DNA of 64,000 bases from Lotus japonicus (taxonomy: Eukaryota > Streptophyta > Magnoliopsida > Fabales > Fabaceae): assembly GCF_012489685.1 (NCBI RefSeq), contig NC_080044.1:67318732-67382731 (forward strand). Reading direction: 5' to 3'. Shown piece by piece: positions 34,713-47,594 of this stretch. Positions within the stretch are counted from its first letter, which is position 1. Every line of letters starts with the position of its first letter. Position numbers and translations under genes: made by a program. The notes below the pieces were generated by a model that had not been told where the DNA came from, ran no database searches, and saw only the letters and a list, made by a program, of their open reading frames with translations.

Positions 34713-37700
34713 CTATGTGGCCACCAAATCTTTGTTTAGTCTTGCAGTTAGTTCCTTTCGCAGAATTTTGCCTGAGGCTGCTTTAGGAATGGCGTCCGTG
34801 AAGAAAACTCTGTTGATTCTCTTGTAAAATACCACCTACCACAAACAAACAACACCACCTTCAATATAACCACTTCATATCTATGCATGTTTAGGTCTCC
34901 TACTTTGCAAATACTATAATTGCAAGTTTCTTCTGAGTTGAGATTCACTTTGATAAAATAAATAAACAAATCGATTATAAAAAAAAATAAAAAATTGAAG
35001 AGTGGAACACCACATTCCTCTAAGAACTTCCAATATTTAGAAAATTGGACAAGCTAATTGGTCACGAAACAAAAATGATTGGTTTCAGAAGAAGGTGTAG
35101 ATCAATATCAGTGAAAATCAATATAAGTGTTGAAAATCTTTCAAGAAAAAAAATATATATATATATATAAGTGTTGAAAATCAGGTTGAACCGATCAATT
35201 TTTATTTAAAAATATGTTTAACCGTTTAACCATTCGTTTATCACTTTTTATCATAAACGTTATACAAGATAAATTACTAAAATTTAAAATTTAAGTCTGA
35301 ATTTCTTAATATTGTATATAAATATATTACATAATATTAAAAATAGTATTTAATTATTAACAGTTCAACCATAATTAATCATTAAACTTTGAACCGATGT
35401 CTCTACGAGTTTAATTATTCACTCATTTTCTAAACATTGGTATAATCATTCAAATCCAACTCCACCAAACGCTTCAACAAGTGGGGGTTGTTTTCTAAAT
35501 ATCAAATAAATGCTTAAAAAAATGGAATTGCTTCCTTAGTGGACTAATTAATTACGTGTCAAAGATTATTAACTGAATAAAGTTTGTTAGGTGCACCTAG
35601 TATATACATGTGATTGATATAATCGGGTGCATAATAGAAAAATAATAAAATCCTATAGAAATATTAACCATTAAAAAACTCCTACATTCCTAAACTCCTC
35701 TAAAAAGAAATGAAACCAATTATTTCGGTAAAACGAACCTGTTTTGAAATGTACTGTTTGATTTCATCGTCGGTGATCTTAGAACCATTTGATCTCACGA
35801 TAAATGCAACTGGTAATTCTCCTGCAGCTTCATCTTTCAAGCTGAAACCAACAGAACTAATCATATTAGCCATATATATTTATAAATTACTTTTAACTAC
35901 ATATTTATGAGACTTCTTTGACAATTTTTGAATTAAAAAATATGAAAGTTGGGTTTTGGCTTTGAAAAATTTTAATTAGGTGAGCAACTTACGGTACAAC
36001 AGCAGCATCAGAAATGTTTGGGTGAGCAATCAACAATGCTTCGAGCTCGGCAGGAGCTACTTGGAATCCTTTGTATTTGATTAACTCCTTTAATCGATCG
36101 ACGATGAAAAGCTCATCATCATCGTCGATGAAACCTATATCACCGGTATGTAACCACCCTTCTTTGTCTACAGTTCTTTTCGTCGCCTCTAGGTCATTCA
36201 AGTACCCTGATCACCAACAACAAATCAATGGTAATTAACAAGATTTTTCACTTCATGCCAGAAAGTACTCAAAGTAGTGTTATTTTAGGGTAGCATGTTA
36301 TATGGACAAGGTTTAGGTTAATTACTCAATAAAATTTGGGCGTTAAAAATGTCCCACTTAGGTGCAATAAAGAAGAGAACGATAATTTATATTGTGAAAT
36401 GCATTGATCATCTAATTTATCTTATGGATCATAATCAGTTTCATGCAAATATGAACTGAGACAGGCTCTCTTCCTAGCTAGGTGGTTGTGGACCATAACT
36501 AATTAGTAGCTTAAAGGTCCTATGATCAAATAATTGTGACTATGTAAGGACCACGTCATTTGTGAGAAAAAAACTAGTGACTTGAGTTAGGTGTGGACTT
36601 CGTCAAGTCAGTCATTGACATTAGACTTCCAAGCAAAGCTGGCAACACTTTCAATTTCAACTTTACCTTGCAATTTCATCACCTAGCTATCAACAAGGTA
36701 ATGAAACTTCTGAATAAGCTAGACCACCCGATGAGCATGTATTCATACGTTTTAGGCAGTATCTTGACATTTTTGGCATTTGATATGTTCAATTTAGACA
36801 TTATGCAGCAAATTTGACGTACTAGCCACCAAGGTAGTCAAATCGAGATACGTATCGTGTATCGCTAGACCCTAATTCCGTGTCGCGTATCGTATCGTAA
36901 CGTGTATCGTAAGATACGGACACAAAAAAAATTAAGTCATAAATTAAATAATATACTAATATATCATCTAAATATAGTTCAAAATAATCAAATATCCAAG
37001 TCATAAGTAGAAAAATAGTCTCACAAAGTTCAAGTTCAACCTAATTCCAAGCCATAAGCCAAACTAAAGTACTAAACATCAAAGAGATGAAATTAAATGC
37101 CCACTCCCTAATTCCAAGCCATTAAAGGGATGCTGAAGTTGAACGTGAAACATGAAAGTGCTGCTGAAGTTGAACGTGAAAGGGTGAAAGAATCAAAGAA
37201 AACATCACTTTTTAGGGAAATTTACTAATTTTTAACGAAATTAAATTCCCACTCCCTAATTTCTAGGAGAGTCAGATGAAACAGCATTTGAAAAACTGTT
37301 TTTGTATCGTATCGGGATACGTATCGTGCGATACTCATGCGATATGTGCGATACAGGTCACGATACGAAACAAAAAGATACTACATGAGATACGTATCGT
37401 TTGGTTGATTTTCGTATCGTATCGGGATACGTATCGTGCGATACGCACGATCCTAACTACCATGCTAGCCACAAATTTAAATGAATTATATGAGTACTAA
37501 AATATTGTCAATTTTATTAGTTAGGCACATGGACCAAATTATATGTTTTATCTATTTTTTTCAAATTAAACATGCCCTTAATCAATCATTGTCATTATCA
37601 ATAGTTTGGTGGGTGTGTGTAAATGTGCTTTTAATCTGTCTAGTAAGAAATACTGATTTCAAGTTTCAACCATAGATAGTGCACGCGAGTTCTTGTGATT

Positions 37701-40463
37701 GGTAGCACTCCACTCAGAATCAGAATCCCACATTCACCGGCCCCACATCCTAGAAGCATTTCCCATATAATTGCTACTCCACTTATTTATTTGATCCACC
37801 AACCTCAACCACCCCACATATATATATATATATATAGACTATTATAAACAATAGATAAACTCTCAAATTTAGTTATAAAATTAAAATAGCATATAAAAAT
37901 TTCATAACCTTTCATGCATAAATGGGAATGTTGAATGAATATATATCTATATACCTTTCATAACCTTTGTGCCTCTGATGCAAATTTCACCGGGGTTGTT
38001 TCTTGGAAGGGAAGCACCGGTCTCTGTATCCACGATTTTCATCTCGGCATTTCTTACGACGGTCCCGCATGCACCTGATTTTGTCTTGAAAGGCTCCTTT
38101 GCAAATGCTAAGCTAATGGCCAGTGGCCCTGCCTCTGTCATTCCATATCCCTGTTTATCCATCAAAATTCTATGTTAATCCCTTTTTTTCGTTTCTTTAC
38201 TTATTATTTACAATATGTTTCTTATATTTAAAAATAATTTGTGAAAAAATTATCTTCATTTGTGAAAAAATTCTTCTTAGTTCATGATAGACATAGCTAA
38301 AAAGTAATTTTAGTGCATGGAAATCATATCATCATTATTATTAAAAATGGAAAAGTTAAAAGATACATGGTCTTGTGAAAGTCCACACAGACTCCACCAA
38401 AACTAAATGGGAGAGGACAAGTACATTGCAATTGCACATTTGACAATTCAACCAATTTTGTCTGGAGTGTAAAATGTACTTTAAAAAGTAAGAAAAATGA
38501 TTATAACTAAATATTATGAAATTTATGGTCTACGATAAAAGAAAAAACTATTAAAATTAAAAATACAGGTATTTCACTAGCTTGATTTCTTTTTTTAATT
38601 AAAACACATCGAAATATAAATAAGGTAAAAAATATTTTCAAAAAAAAAGGTAAAAAATAAACTTATGAATTAATTAGAAAGTCATAATACTAGTAAGCAT
38701 TAAATTTCAAATAAATCATGCAATATTTTAAATTTAATTTTTAAAGTGACATTTTCACCTATTTTAAAGCATTTATACCTAACCGTCAAAAAAAAAAGCA
38801 TTTATACCTAGTTTTTACTTTATGAAGATATGACAAAAGTTCCATAAATAATGACACTATGATAAAGAAATCATTTTCTTATTAATTCCTTTACGAAAAT
38901 AGCTTGTTTTCTTGTATAGAATATCCGCATATCTGTAAATCTCATCAGAAAATAAATATTTACACGAAAAAAGTGATCTACAAATGAATATGACGATCTT
39001 CATGTATAAATAACAATAAAAGCATTCTTAAAAACTAATAAAAGTCAAATTGTTCCGTCCTCATTATCATTATGAAGATGCGCGCGAAGAATATGTGAGT
39101 ATTATGTAGCTAATTCTCACTTGTTATTGACCCATATCAAACTTTCTGTCCACACTTTATTTTCATCATTCATCTTGACATAATTTTTAATCTCATTCCT
39201 ATATTACAGAAAAAAAAATTATGACCACTTTTTATCAATTAGAGTGTTTAAAGTGTGTGAGAAAAAAAGTGTAAAAATGTTTAAAATTTAACAATTATAT
39301 GTAAACATATATTTGTTCTTTTTTTCATCGTTCGGCATATATTTTAGCGGCAGCATTTAACCCTAGCTAACATTGCGACGGTTCATGCTGACGCTAAATA
39401 TATGTCTTTTGTGGAAAATTAAGACAAAGGTGAGATAGATTGCATAGCAATTTACCTGTCCTAGTTTGGCTTGTGGAAGCCTTGCCTTCACAGCCTCTTC
39501 AAGCTCCATCCCCATAGGCGCCGCACCGGTGATCATGACCCGAATCGACGACAAGTCGTACTGGTGAGCTTCCCCGCTCTTAACCAACGCCAAAACAATC
39601 GGCGGCACAAACGACGCCACCGTCACCCTGTACTTCTGTATAACCTCCAACAGCGTCACAATCTCAAACTTCTGCAGAATCAGCACCGCCGCACCGGCGC
39701 GCATACTACTCAGCAAAATGGAGTTCAGCGCGTAGATATGAAACATTGGGAGCACGCAGAGTTGCACGTCCTCTTCGTCAGTATACTGGTGAGGATTTTC
39801 ACCGTCGACGAGCTGCGCCACCGTGGTGACAAGATTCTGATGGGTTAACACCACCCCTTTGGGAAGCCCCGACGTGCCGGAAGAAAACGGTAGCGCAACG
39901 ATGTCGTTTGGGCTGAATTCAACTTCCGGTGCTCTGTTTTCGTCGGCGTCTGTCAAAACAGAGAAATGCAGAGCACCTCTGTTTTCTGTGGAATCAATGC
40001 TTATCACGGTGATATCATTGCTCTCCGTGAAGCCATTGATTTTTTCAAGATACGCGGATTGTGTGATGATGAGTTTTGTTTTTGTGGCCGTTGCTTGTTT
40101 TGCTAGCTCCGATTGCGTGTAGAAGGGGTTGGCGGTGGTGACGGCGGCTCCGGCAAACGAGGCGCCGAGGAAGGCAAGGGCAAACTGGGGGCAGTTACGG
40201 AGGACGAGCATGATCACATCACCGTGGCGGATGCCGAGGGAGTGGAGGCCGGCGGCGATCTTCCGGGAGGCGAGGTGGACGTCGGCATAGGTGTGGATTT
40301 TTCCGGTGTCGCCGTCGATGAGGCATGGGCGGTGTTGGAAGCGGGGGAGGTTCTCAAAGATGTAAGAGTGGAGAGGAAGGTGTGTGGGGATGGGAATGTC
40401 GGGGAGTTTGGAGCGGAAGATGAATTGTTCTTCATCTTGTGGTGGTGGTGGTGGAGGAGACAT
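34713..40463 (-). CDS. 4-coumarate-CoA ligase (4CL)
   Basis: Activates hydroxycinnamic acids to CoA thioesters with ATP, the branch point of phenylpropanoid metabolism (lignin, flavonoids); cytosolic. Five minus-strand exons: 40463-39456, 38150-37955, 36206-35993, 35841-35739 and 34835-34713. All have GT-AG borders and agreeing phase, giving 547 residues (normal for 4CL). The adenylate-forming box [12 protein letters not shown] is at 194-204 and box II GEICIRG at 390-396. [10 protein letters not shown] is near 411-420, and the catalytic Lys is in AASGKILRK (Lys530). The N-terminus has a run of six prolines. GYGMTEAGP spans the exon 2 start as in other 4CLs. Introns are large (1.3, 1.75, 0.15 and 0.9 kb); intron 2 carries a hAT-type MITE. 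No stop or frame break was seen. Peroxisomal 4CL-like enzymes usually end in SKL-type tripeptides; this one ends in VAT, so a cytosolic enzyme fits better. Substrate range and isoform class were not determined. Confidence 0.95.
36830..37464. mobile_element. hAT-type MITE in intron 2 of 4CL
   Basis: A 635-bp element with ends CAAGGTAGTCAAATCG and (reversed) CATGGTAGTTAGGATCG, flanked by a perfect 8-bp duplication CTAGCCAC (36822-36829 and 37465-37472). Both ends are crowded with the palindrome GATACGTATC and variants such as CGTATCGTATCG. It is noncoding and lies wholly inside the intron. Confidence 0.8.
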
Positions 40464-41182
40464 GCCGGAGAATGAAGGTGGTGGTGGATGTAATTATTGA
40501 GTTTACTACACTAGAAATGTGTTTGAAGTGGTGTGAATAAATCTGCCAGGCACCATATAGGCATATACGTTATAGACTATATAGTGTGTATATATAATAA
40601 ATAAATAAAATCATAAGTGGTTGGTTCTCTTCCATCTGTAGTTGTTGGGGACAGGGACTGGCATGTCCACATATTCTATTCTTTTTCTGCAACACAGCCT
40701 CATTCACATTGGCACATCTTCAATTGGATCTCTCATACAGGGATGAGGATCTCTCAACAGTAAACTTGAGCTAATAGTTAAACTGTTTAAGCAACAATGT
40801 TTTCAATTGAAACAATGTTAAGCTTTTACTAATAGTTCAACTGTTTAAGCAACAATGTTTCAAATTTTCAATAGATATTATCAATTTATTTGACAGAATT
40901 ATAATCGGTCAAATAAGCATCGCTTATTCTATGAAAAATGTTTAATTAAAAATCCATTTGTACTCAACACTAATTAACAAAAAAAAATCATAACTTAGGA
41001 CACAAGTAGGCAAGTAAAAAATAAACACTAAGATTCTTTGGCAAAATGAAATGATTATACAAGATCAGATGACTTATTTATATAGTGAGGAGCCATTTGA
41101 ATGGTCATTAAAACGAGTTCAAATACAATTATGTAGAGACATATATCAAGGGATAACAATTGTGTGGGTTTGGTCAACAGAC
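40464..41182. other. 4CL promoter and adjoining intergenic DNA
   Basis: Contains the putative AC element and a TATATATA-type stretch (about 40580-40595) on the minus strand. Further out is AT-rich DNA with a 20-bp unit (GTTTAAGCAACAATGTTT type) repeated near 40785-40860. Confidence 0.5.
40619..40626 (-). promoter_or_regulatory. Putative AC/MYB element upstream of 4CL
   Basis: The minus strand reads AACCAACC, about 155 bases upstream of the 4CL ATG. ACCAACC-type AC elements bind R2R3-MYB factors in phenylpropanoid promoters. It is a short motif and could be chance, but position and gene agree. Confidence 0.4.
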
Positions 41183-41185
41183 TTA

Positions 41186-41452
41186 AGTTCTGTTTGAAAG
41201 AGCTTATTTGAGCTTATCTGATAGCATAAGCTCTTATGTCAGTGTTTGAAAGAGCTTATGCAAACAACTTATGACTTATCATAAGTTGTTTTGAGCTTAT
41301 TTTTTTAAACTATTTATGATAGCTTATGAAAAAGAGTTTATGCTTATATATAACTTATTTTCGATTTATTTCAATAAAAAAATTAAAATAGCTTGTGAAT
41401 AAGCGCTTATGACCATAAGCGCTTAGTTAAACTGTGTTTCTAAACAGGGCCT
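41186..41452. mobile_element. Tourist-like MITE rich in AGCTTAT motifs
   Basis: A 267-bp element with ends AGTTCTGTTTGAAAG and (reversed) AGGCCCTGTTTAGAAA, flanked by TTA and TGA. The interior has many ATAAGCT/AGCTTAT and GCGCTTAT motifs in both orientations. I associate this family with legume genomes, but no search was made. Confidence 0.55.
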
Positions 41453-41455
41453 TGA

Positions 41456-42159
41456 TGACATTTTTTTGGCTTGTTGAGGGATGAATTTGACCCATATTTT
41501 TGTGAGTGACTGACTCATTTTGTTGGTGTTTAGTGATATTGTGAGGATACAACGTAGTAATGGTGAGTTGGTCGGCCAAATACTTTAACAGTCCACAACC
41601 CCAAGAAAAATCCTCTCGCCCAATCTTGTTGTTGTCACCCTAAGCTTGCTGTCAAGATCGACATCTGCTCCCTCAACATCCTAATTAAGGGGCCTTGTTG
41701 TTGAGACTGGCTTCCATCTCCCTCGAAGTTGCTCCTTTTTCAGTTGTGAATTTTATTTTTTGGGGTTATTGGATTTAAGGTTTTCGGTAGGGTTTTTGTG
41801 TTTGATATTTGGTTGAGGGAGCATGAAAGGGTTTGAGTTATGGGTTAGGTTTATGGGTTTGGGGGTTTTCAGGGATTTTGAATTGAAGGTTTAGTTTGAG
41901 AAGAGGTACATCAATATGAGTTTTGGCGGAGGGATCGAGACACGATATGGGAAAGGGTCGTGCAATGTGGGAGAGCACGACAGAGGGTTTGAAAGGTTGA
42001 ATGGGGAGGAAAATCTAGTTTTGAAGAAGGAGGAGGAGGAGGAGAAAGAGGAGAAGAAGAGGAAGAAGAAGAGGAAGAAGAACAAGAACAAAAACATGAA
42101 GAAAAGAGGAAGAAGAAGGAGATGGCGAAGGAGTAGAAGAAGAAAAAGACTCAGGTGAG
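41456..42159. other. Intergenic, entering a purine-rich tract
   Basis: No recognised gene. From about 41890 the plus strand becomes purine-rich (GAAGAAGA runs) and leads into the minisatellite. Confidence 0.45.
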
Positions 42160-42560
42160 GAGGAAAGGCTCGTTGAAGAAGGAGAAGGGTCATGTAAAGA
42201 AAAAGGAGAAGAAGAAGAAGAAGACTCTAGTTAGGAGAAAATGCCTGTTGAAGAAGAAGAAGGGTCAAGTGAAGAAGAAGGAGAAGGAGAAGACTTAGTG
42301 AGGAGGAAATGCCCGTTGAAGAAGAAGAAGGGTCAGGTTAAGAAGAAGAAGAATACTATAGTGAGGAAAAAAATGTCCGCTGAAAAAGAAGGAGGGTCAG
42401 ATGAAGAAGAAGGAGAAGAAGAAAACTCTCGTGAGGAAGAAATGCCCGTTGAAAAAGAAGAAGGGTCAAGTGAAGAAGAAGGAGAAGAAAAAAATACTCT
42501 GGTGCTGAGGAGATGCCCGTTGAAGAAGAAGAAGCGCCATGTGAAGAAGAAGGACCAAAG
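42160..42560. repeat. Purine-rich minisatellite, unit 64-76 bp
   Basis: About six diverged units, each recognisable by a GCCCGTTGAAGAAG-like core (starts near 42165, 42241, 42309, 42373, 42442 and 42513), followed by GGGTCA and GAAGAAG runs. Unit length varies (76, 68, 64, 69, 71) and is not a multiple of three. The apparent proteins therefore alternate between Glu-rich and Lys-rich frames, which argues against a conserved coding repeat. Confidence 0.75.
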
Positions 42561-42600
42561 TCTAAACCTTAAATTTGACTTGGGTACTGACAATAGATAA

Positions 42601-43809
42601 AGAACATTAGGGCCAATAGTGTAAAAATATTTATTATTTAAAAAAATTAATATCGAGTAAGGGGTGAACACACCCTTGTGCAAGGTTACACAGTTTTGTT
42701 TAGGTTAGGCTAACCCCCTTCATTTGTGTGTTTTCTTTCGAGGTAAAAGTATGTTTTCAAGCTTTATAATGTGTATAAGAAAAGTTTGTTATGAATTTTT
42801 TTTTGTTCGATAAGTATTTGTGTACACCCAATAGGAGTAGTGTTGACCGAAAATTTATAATTAGACGTATGGATGACAATGGGTCTTGAGCCCATTGGGT
42901 ACCCATTACAAATACTCACAATGGATAGGGTAAAAACCCACTATATGGGTATGAGGTTGGGTATCGGTAATTACCTGTAAAAAATAGTAAGTACTTGTGC
43001 AGGTATGAGTATTATAGTACCCAACCCGCCTCATGCCCGCAAACACTTTATTAATAATTTTTATTATATACGTTTATCCACAAATATAATAAGTGTTTTC
43101 ACTTCATAAATTTATATATCGTTTATCCACAAATAAAATAAGTGTTTTCACTTTAAAAAGTGATTTTAAACTGTATGGATATAATATATTTCAAATATAA
43201 GTTAGAGATATTTTTCCCGAGTAAAGGTTTAAGGAAAGTAGAATGTTTCGTTCCTTTTCGTTCCACCATTTTTTACAGAATTAAAATGTCTCATTCCAAA
43301 AGTCGTTTATGTCATGTTCCGTTCCAATTTAAAAATATGACAAACACAAAATTGAAACTCATATATCATGTTTCATTCCATTTTCTTCTATCTATCAAAT
43401 GTTACTTAAATGTGAATTAAAAATGATATATGAATACTTTAATAATGACAAACACCTAGTGACACCCCTTATTTTATGCAATCAAAGAAGATATGATATG
43501 GTGTGTTTCTCTCCATATTGATCTCTCCACGTTTTCTAAGTGGCTAAGAATGTTTCATTATTAATAGTCAACCTATATCACAGCTCAATGTGAATACATA
43601 ACATGGAGCCAACTTTTGTCATGAGTACTATTGCCGTATTGCGATCCAATTGTAGTAGGTGCGCGTTGTCATCTACTCCCTGCACTATTTCATGGTGCTG
43701 CAGTCATACTAGCGTCATTTCTTTGTCACACAGAAATAATAATATTGGTGTTTTCTCTTTAATTCTTTAGCGGTTTAGTTTAGCCTATTGATTAATCAAT
43801 GCAGGAAAT
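42601..43809. other. Intergenic
   Basis: AT-rich. Around 42870-43035, repeated GGGTA and TACCC motifs suggest an old short-TIR element whose ends I cannot fix. No gene is seen. Confidence 0.4.
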
Positions 43810-44350
43810 TAGGGGTGTAATCGGACTTGATTAGTTCGGATTTAGGTGATAAAATGTCCGAACCAATCAAACATGTTCGGTTTGAGTTGGTTCAGATTTC
43901 ATGATTTTTACTTCTAAATCTGAATCAAACTAACTCAATCTCAATCGGATTGGTTCGGTTTGGATGGTCGGATTTAAAATAAAAATATATTATTTAAAAA
44001 TATGCACGAAAATTATTCTAAAAACGTGAAAAATTATCTATAGTACAGAAAATCTAACATTTATAAAGAACGGAACATTCGATAATGACATAATCCATAT
44101 AATCTAAATAAAATTAACATCTCTAAGACAAATTGAAATTGTTTGAGCTTAATGTAAAAAAATCTCAATTCATCGAGCTGGTTCGGATTGATCGGTTTTT
44201 CAATCCCTAATCCGATACCCGAATCGATGGTGATCGGATTCAGTAAAAAAATCCGAGCCGAACCAATGATCCAATCCAACCCACATAATGTGTTCGGTTT
44301 GGATCAATTTAATTGGATTTGCGTATCGGATCATACCCGCTTACACCCTA
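43810..44350. mobile_element. Non-autonomous short-TIR element, TCGGATTGGTTCGG motifs
   Basis: Ends TAGGGGTGTAATCGG and (reversed) TAGGGTGTAAGCGGG define about 541 bp filled with variants of TCGGATTGGTTCGG and its complement. Target duplications are not convincing. It is similar in design to 23093-23916. Confidence 0.5.
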
Positions 44351-46699
44351 AAAAGAACAGTTAACTAAACTTTCGCATTTTTAAAATGACTTTTTTTTGT
44401 CAAAGCATTTTTAAAAAGAATTGATCCAGCAAAGATGCAGGATACCAATGAAGAATCATGGGCTGGCGTACACCTCAGGGCCTTAGGAGTTTTTCTCTTA
44501 CATCTTTTTTAATTTCTGTGTAGGCTCTTTAATCATGTGGATATTTTTTGCCCGGAGCTACATGGACTAGGCTTAGCCCACTTGTAGAAGCTTGGACCAA
44601 ATTGTCGGAGAACAAAATCAACAAATATTTGGACCAAAATATTGTAAAATGCGAACTACGAAGGGATCGGTGGAGTTAAAAAAAATTCAACTTAGGTTGG
44701 ATTGTTGACAAAAAAAAAACTTAGGTTGGATTAATTTTCTCATTTTGATAGTTTTAGTCTTTCCTTAGTTAGAAGAACAAGAAAAAGAGCTACTGATTAA
44801 TTTCAAAATTAGTTTTCTCTTCCTTGTATTCTTGCTGGATTGATGATCAATGTTCCTCAAGGTATGGTTTCTGTTGTTCAGACTGGTGCCTTTCACTAGC
44901 TTAGTCGTTCAATAATGATTTGTATTCTATAAAAAAGAATTTTTGTTGTTATATAAATATAAGGTCAAGGTTACAATGCTAGAAAACTCCATCAATTGGG
45001 TCTCTAACCAGTGACAGATGGAGGTTAGAGAGTATGAGGGCAAGTGCCCTCACTTGATTATGAAAACAATCATTAGAAACAAATTTCAGTAGTAAAAGTA
45101 TATGGTTTTTTTATGGTTCATTAGAAAAAATGTACTCACCTGTGTTTTACATTGTTAAATGCCCTCACTTGAGTAGTAGAAGTATGTGGTTTTTTATGAC
45201 CTCTTTAGTAAAAAATGTTCTCACTTGTGTCCCCTTTGGTAAAAATGCCCTCACTTTTAATAATGTATGTTAATTTTTTTTTAGAATTTATTTATATATA
45301 TTGCCCTCACTTTTAGTAAAATGTTCTCACCTGTATCCCTTTTGGCAAATTTATAGATGTGTCTCTGTCTCTAACTTTCCCAATAGCAAAACAATAAAAA
45401 AAAAACTCTTCAATTATGGGCCACTAGTCGAAATATGCTCGTAACTCCGTTAAGAGTTTGGATAATGGGACAAACCTTTAACAAATATGAGACCCAAGGC
45501 AACTAACACAATTGAGTTTAGACAAAGCATCGATCGCCACCCCCTTTGAGTGTTCCCTGCCCTCTATGGCTTCTCATTCTATTAGGTAGGTGTTTATCAC
45601 AAAATAGAAGGGTTTTCTTTCACATTAAGTGAATTTACTATTGAATAAGTGAAAAAATTTCAATCTTGGTCTTTCTCCTTTTGTGCTCACCACATGCTTC
45701 CTCCACCCCACCAGTCTCTCTCTGTCGTCTTCGTTGTGTCGTTGATAAACTTTTTACATGAGAATGATTGGGGGCGGCAAAGTCAAACTCTAAATCACTT
45801 GGTCCTAGATGCTCTGATAGCAATTATCCTAAAAGCTTGAGTTATTAGGTAAATGACACAAAAAATGATTATATTTCTAACACTCAGCCTACGACACCTC
45901 TGCAGCCTCCATGTGCGACGGCCACCAACAACCGACCGCAACCATCGTCGTCTACGATGACACCTCCTTGGCCTTAGCTTGTGTTGTAGTGAACTTCTTT
46001 CATCCAATATCTGGTCTTATACTTGTCCAACTAGTTCTGTTTTAGTGGTCTACATGTGCACCTTTTGTTGAAAAGACATCGTATTCTCTTGAAAACTATA
46101 TATATGTACAATTATCTTGTATAGTTCTTTGAACAATAAATAGAGACTTAAAATGAGATGAGAGATAACATATACTACCTTTGATGTCCAGTAAGAGAAT
46201 GTTCACATAAATTAAGAAAAACAATTAATTGTGTTGATTTTCATAAGAGCATTAGAATGTATTTTATATTTCTTCATTTATTATTTCTATAAGAGCATTT
46301 CTTGAAAAAACATCAATTAATGCTATCTTGAAACTCTAACTGAATAGATATATAGGAACATTTTTTTTCTTCAAAATAGACAATTAATAAGGAATGAAGA
46401 TAGTATAAACGAGATACGATTGATACTTTGATGAAAAGAGATAGAAACAAGTAGTAGTATGGTTAAAAGTGTTAGTTACAAAAAAATATTGTATATATCA
46501 ACACTATAACTCCTACATTTCGGGGCTAAAATTCTGCATATTTATGATATATAATATATTCACAACCACCTATCTTTAATTTATCTCAATAAAACTATTC
46601 TTGTATCATTATATCTTTCACTTCTCTTGTTCATTCCTTTCTCATTTTAGTTGGATGTGGAAATGATGTGTCTATGAAATTGATAAATCTCCCTAGAAG
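44351..46699. other. Intergenic, with degenerate tandem repeats
   Basis: At about 45030-45350 a phrase containing TGCCCTCACTTG, TATGTGGTTTTTT and ATGTTCTCAC recurs three to four times in worn form. Arg-rich and Ser-rich open frames at 45638-46007 show no recognised domain. The last part is AT-rich up to the gypsy insertion site ACCAT (46700-46704). Confidence 0.45.
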
Positions 46700-46704
46700 A
46701 CCAT

Positions 46705-46931
46705 TGTTCCGGTATGGAATTACCGACAGGGCTAATCAAACTAGAGAACGAACAAGAAGTAAACAAGTGAGTAAAAAATGCGTGAAATGATAGGTCCCCC
46801 ACCGCTTGGGCGGTGCCTGTTATTTATAGCTTGGGTTTTGGTCCGGTTGAACCATGGGTTACCCGGCCCATTTGGTACATAAGTTTAGTCAGCCCAATTA
46901 TCAAATACATTGATCCGCCCATATCAGACCA
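46705..46931 (-). repeat. 3' LTR of the gypsy element
   Basis: 227 bp. On the plus strand it begins TGTTCCGGTATGG and ends CATATCAGACCA. It matches the LTR at 56184-56410 with differences at GAGAACG/GAGAGCG and TCCGGTT/TCCGTTT only. No strong polypurine tract is seen beside it on the minus strand. Confidence 0.93.
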
Positions 46932-47585
46932 CAAGCCCTCAAGACACTAAGACTTAGTATAAGGCGAATGTGTCTTTAATAAGCCCTCAACTACTAAATC
47001 ACATACAATGACAACAATGGGCGTATAAATTCTAATACTTGTAAATTGTAACAAAACAGGTAATGATAATCATCTTTGTAATGAATCAAACTTGTCAGAT
47101 ACCCTCAGCTGTCACTTCATATGCTCTTTCCATGGCAGATTTCAAAGTCATTATTGCTTCACCTGCCATAAGATATCAACAAAAGATCCTGCATATATTT
47201 GGGAACTTGGTGCCACAGTATCAATATACACTAACAAATCCCCCTAACTCGATCATCAAAGCAAATAAACACTATTAAAAGCATAATTAATTTTAGATGT
47301 GAAAGGTCGTACCCCTTCATGAAACGTTTCTTCTCAGACCAACATACCCCTTTCCACTCGGTGAGAAAGTTCAAACCTTTTCAGAACATCATTGCTTCCA
47401 GACGAAAATATCCCTTCCAATCAAATCTCTTCAAATTCAAATTTTAGTCAAACAGATGTGTCCTTTCTATCAAACCGTCAGAATGTGTCCCTTCAAAGCA
47501 TGCGTGAAGGCACGCGTCCGCTCATCCTTTAATTCACCCATTAATGCACCATTTCACTTCACATTTTCACCTTCTTTTCTTTCTC

Positions 47586-47594
47586 TATATAAGG
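47586..47594 (+). promoter_or_regulatory. Putative TATA box of the antisense gene in the gypsy element
   Basis: TATATAAGG lies about 380 bases upstream of the antisense gene's ATG. The space between them holds a likely 5'-UTR intron (47780-47955, GT-AG). Confidence 0.45.

Noticed and set aside
35710..35910. Plus-strand frame of 66 codons
   Set aside because: It is the complement of 4CL exon 4 and its flanks.
39471..40475. Plus-strand frames of 87-125 codons
   Set aside because: They are complements of 4CL exon 1, kept open by its GC-rich codon use.
42160..42560. CRISPR-like array
   Set aside because: Plant DNA; units are diverged and contiguous without unique spacers.
42241..42600. Charged repeat protein
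   Set aside because: The repeat unit is not a multiple of three and the frames swap between Glu-rich and Lys-rich from unit to unit.
45638..46007. Arg-rich and Ser-rich open frames
   Set aside because: Low-complexity composition, overlapping frames on both strands, no recognised motif.
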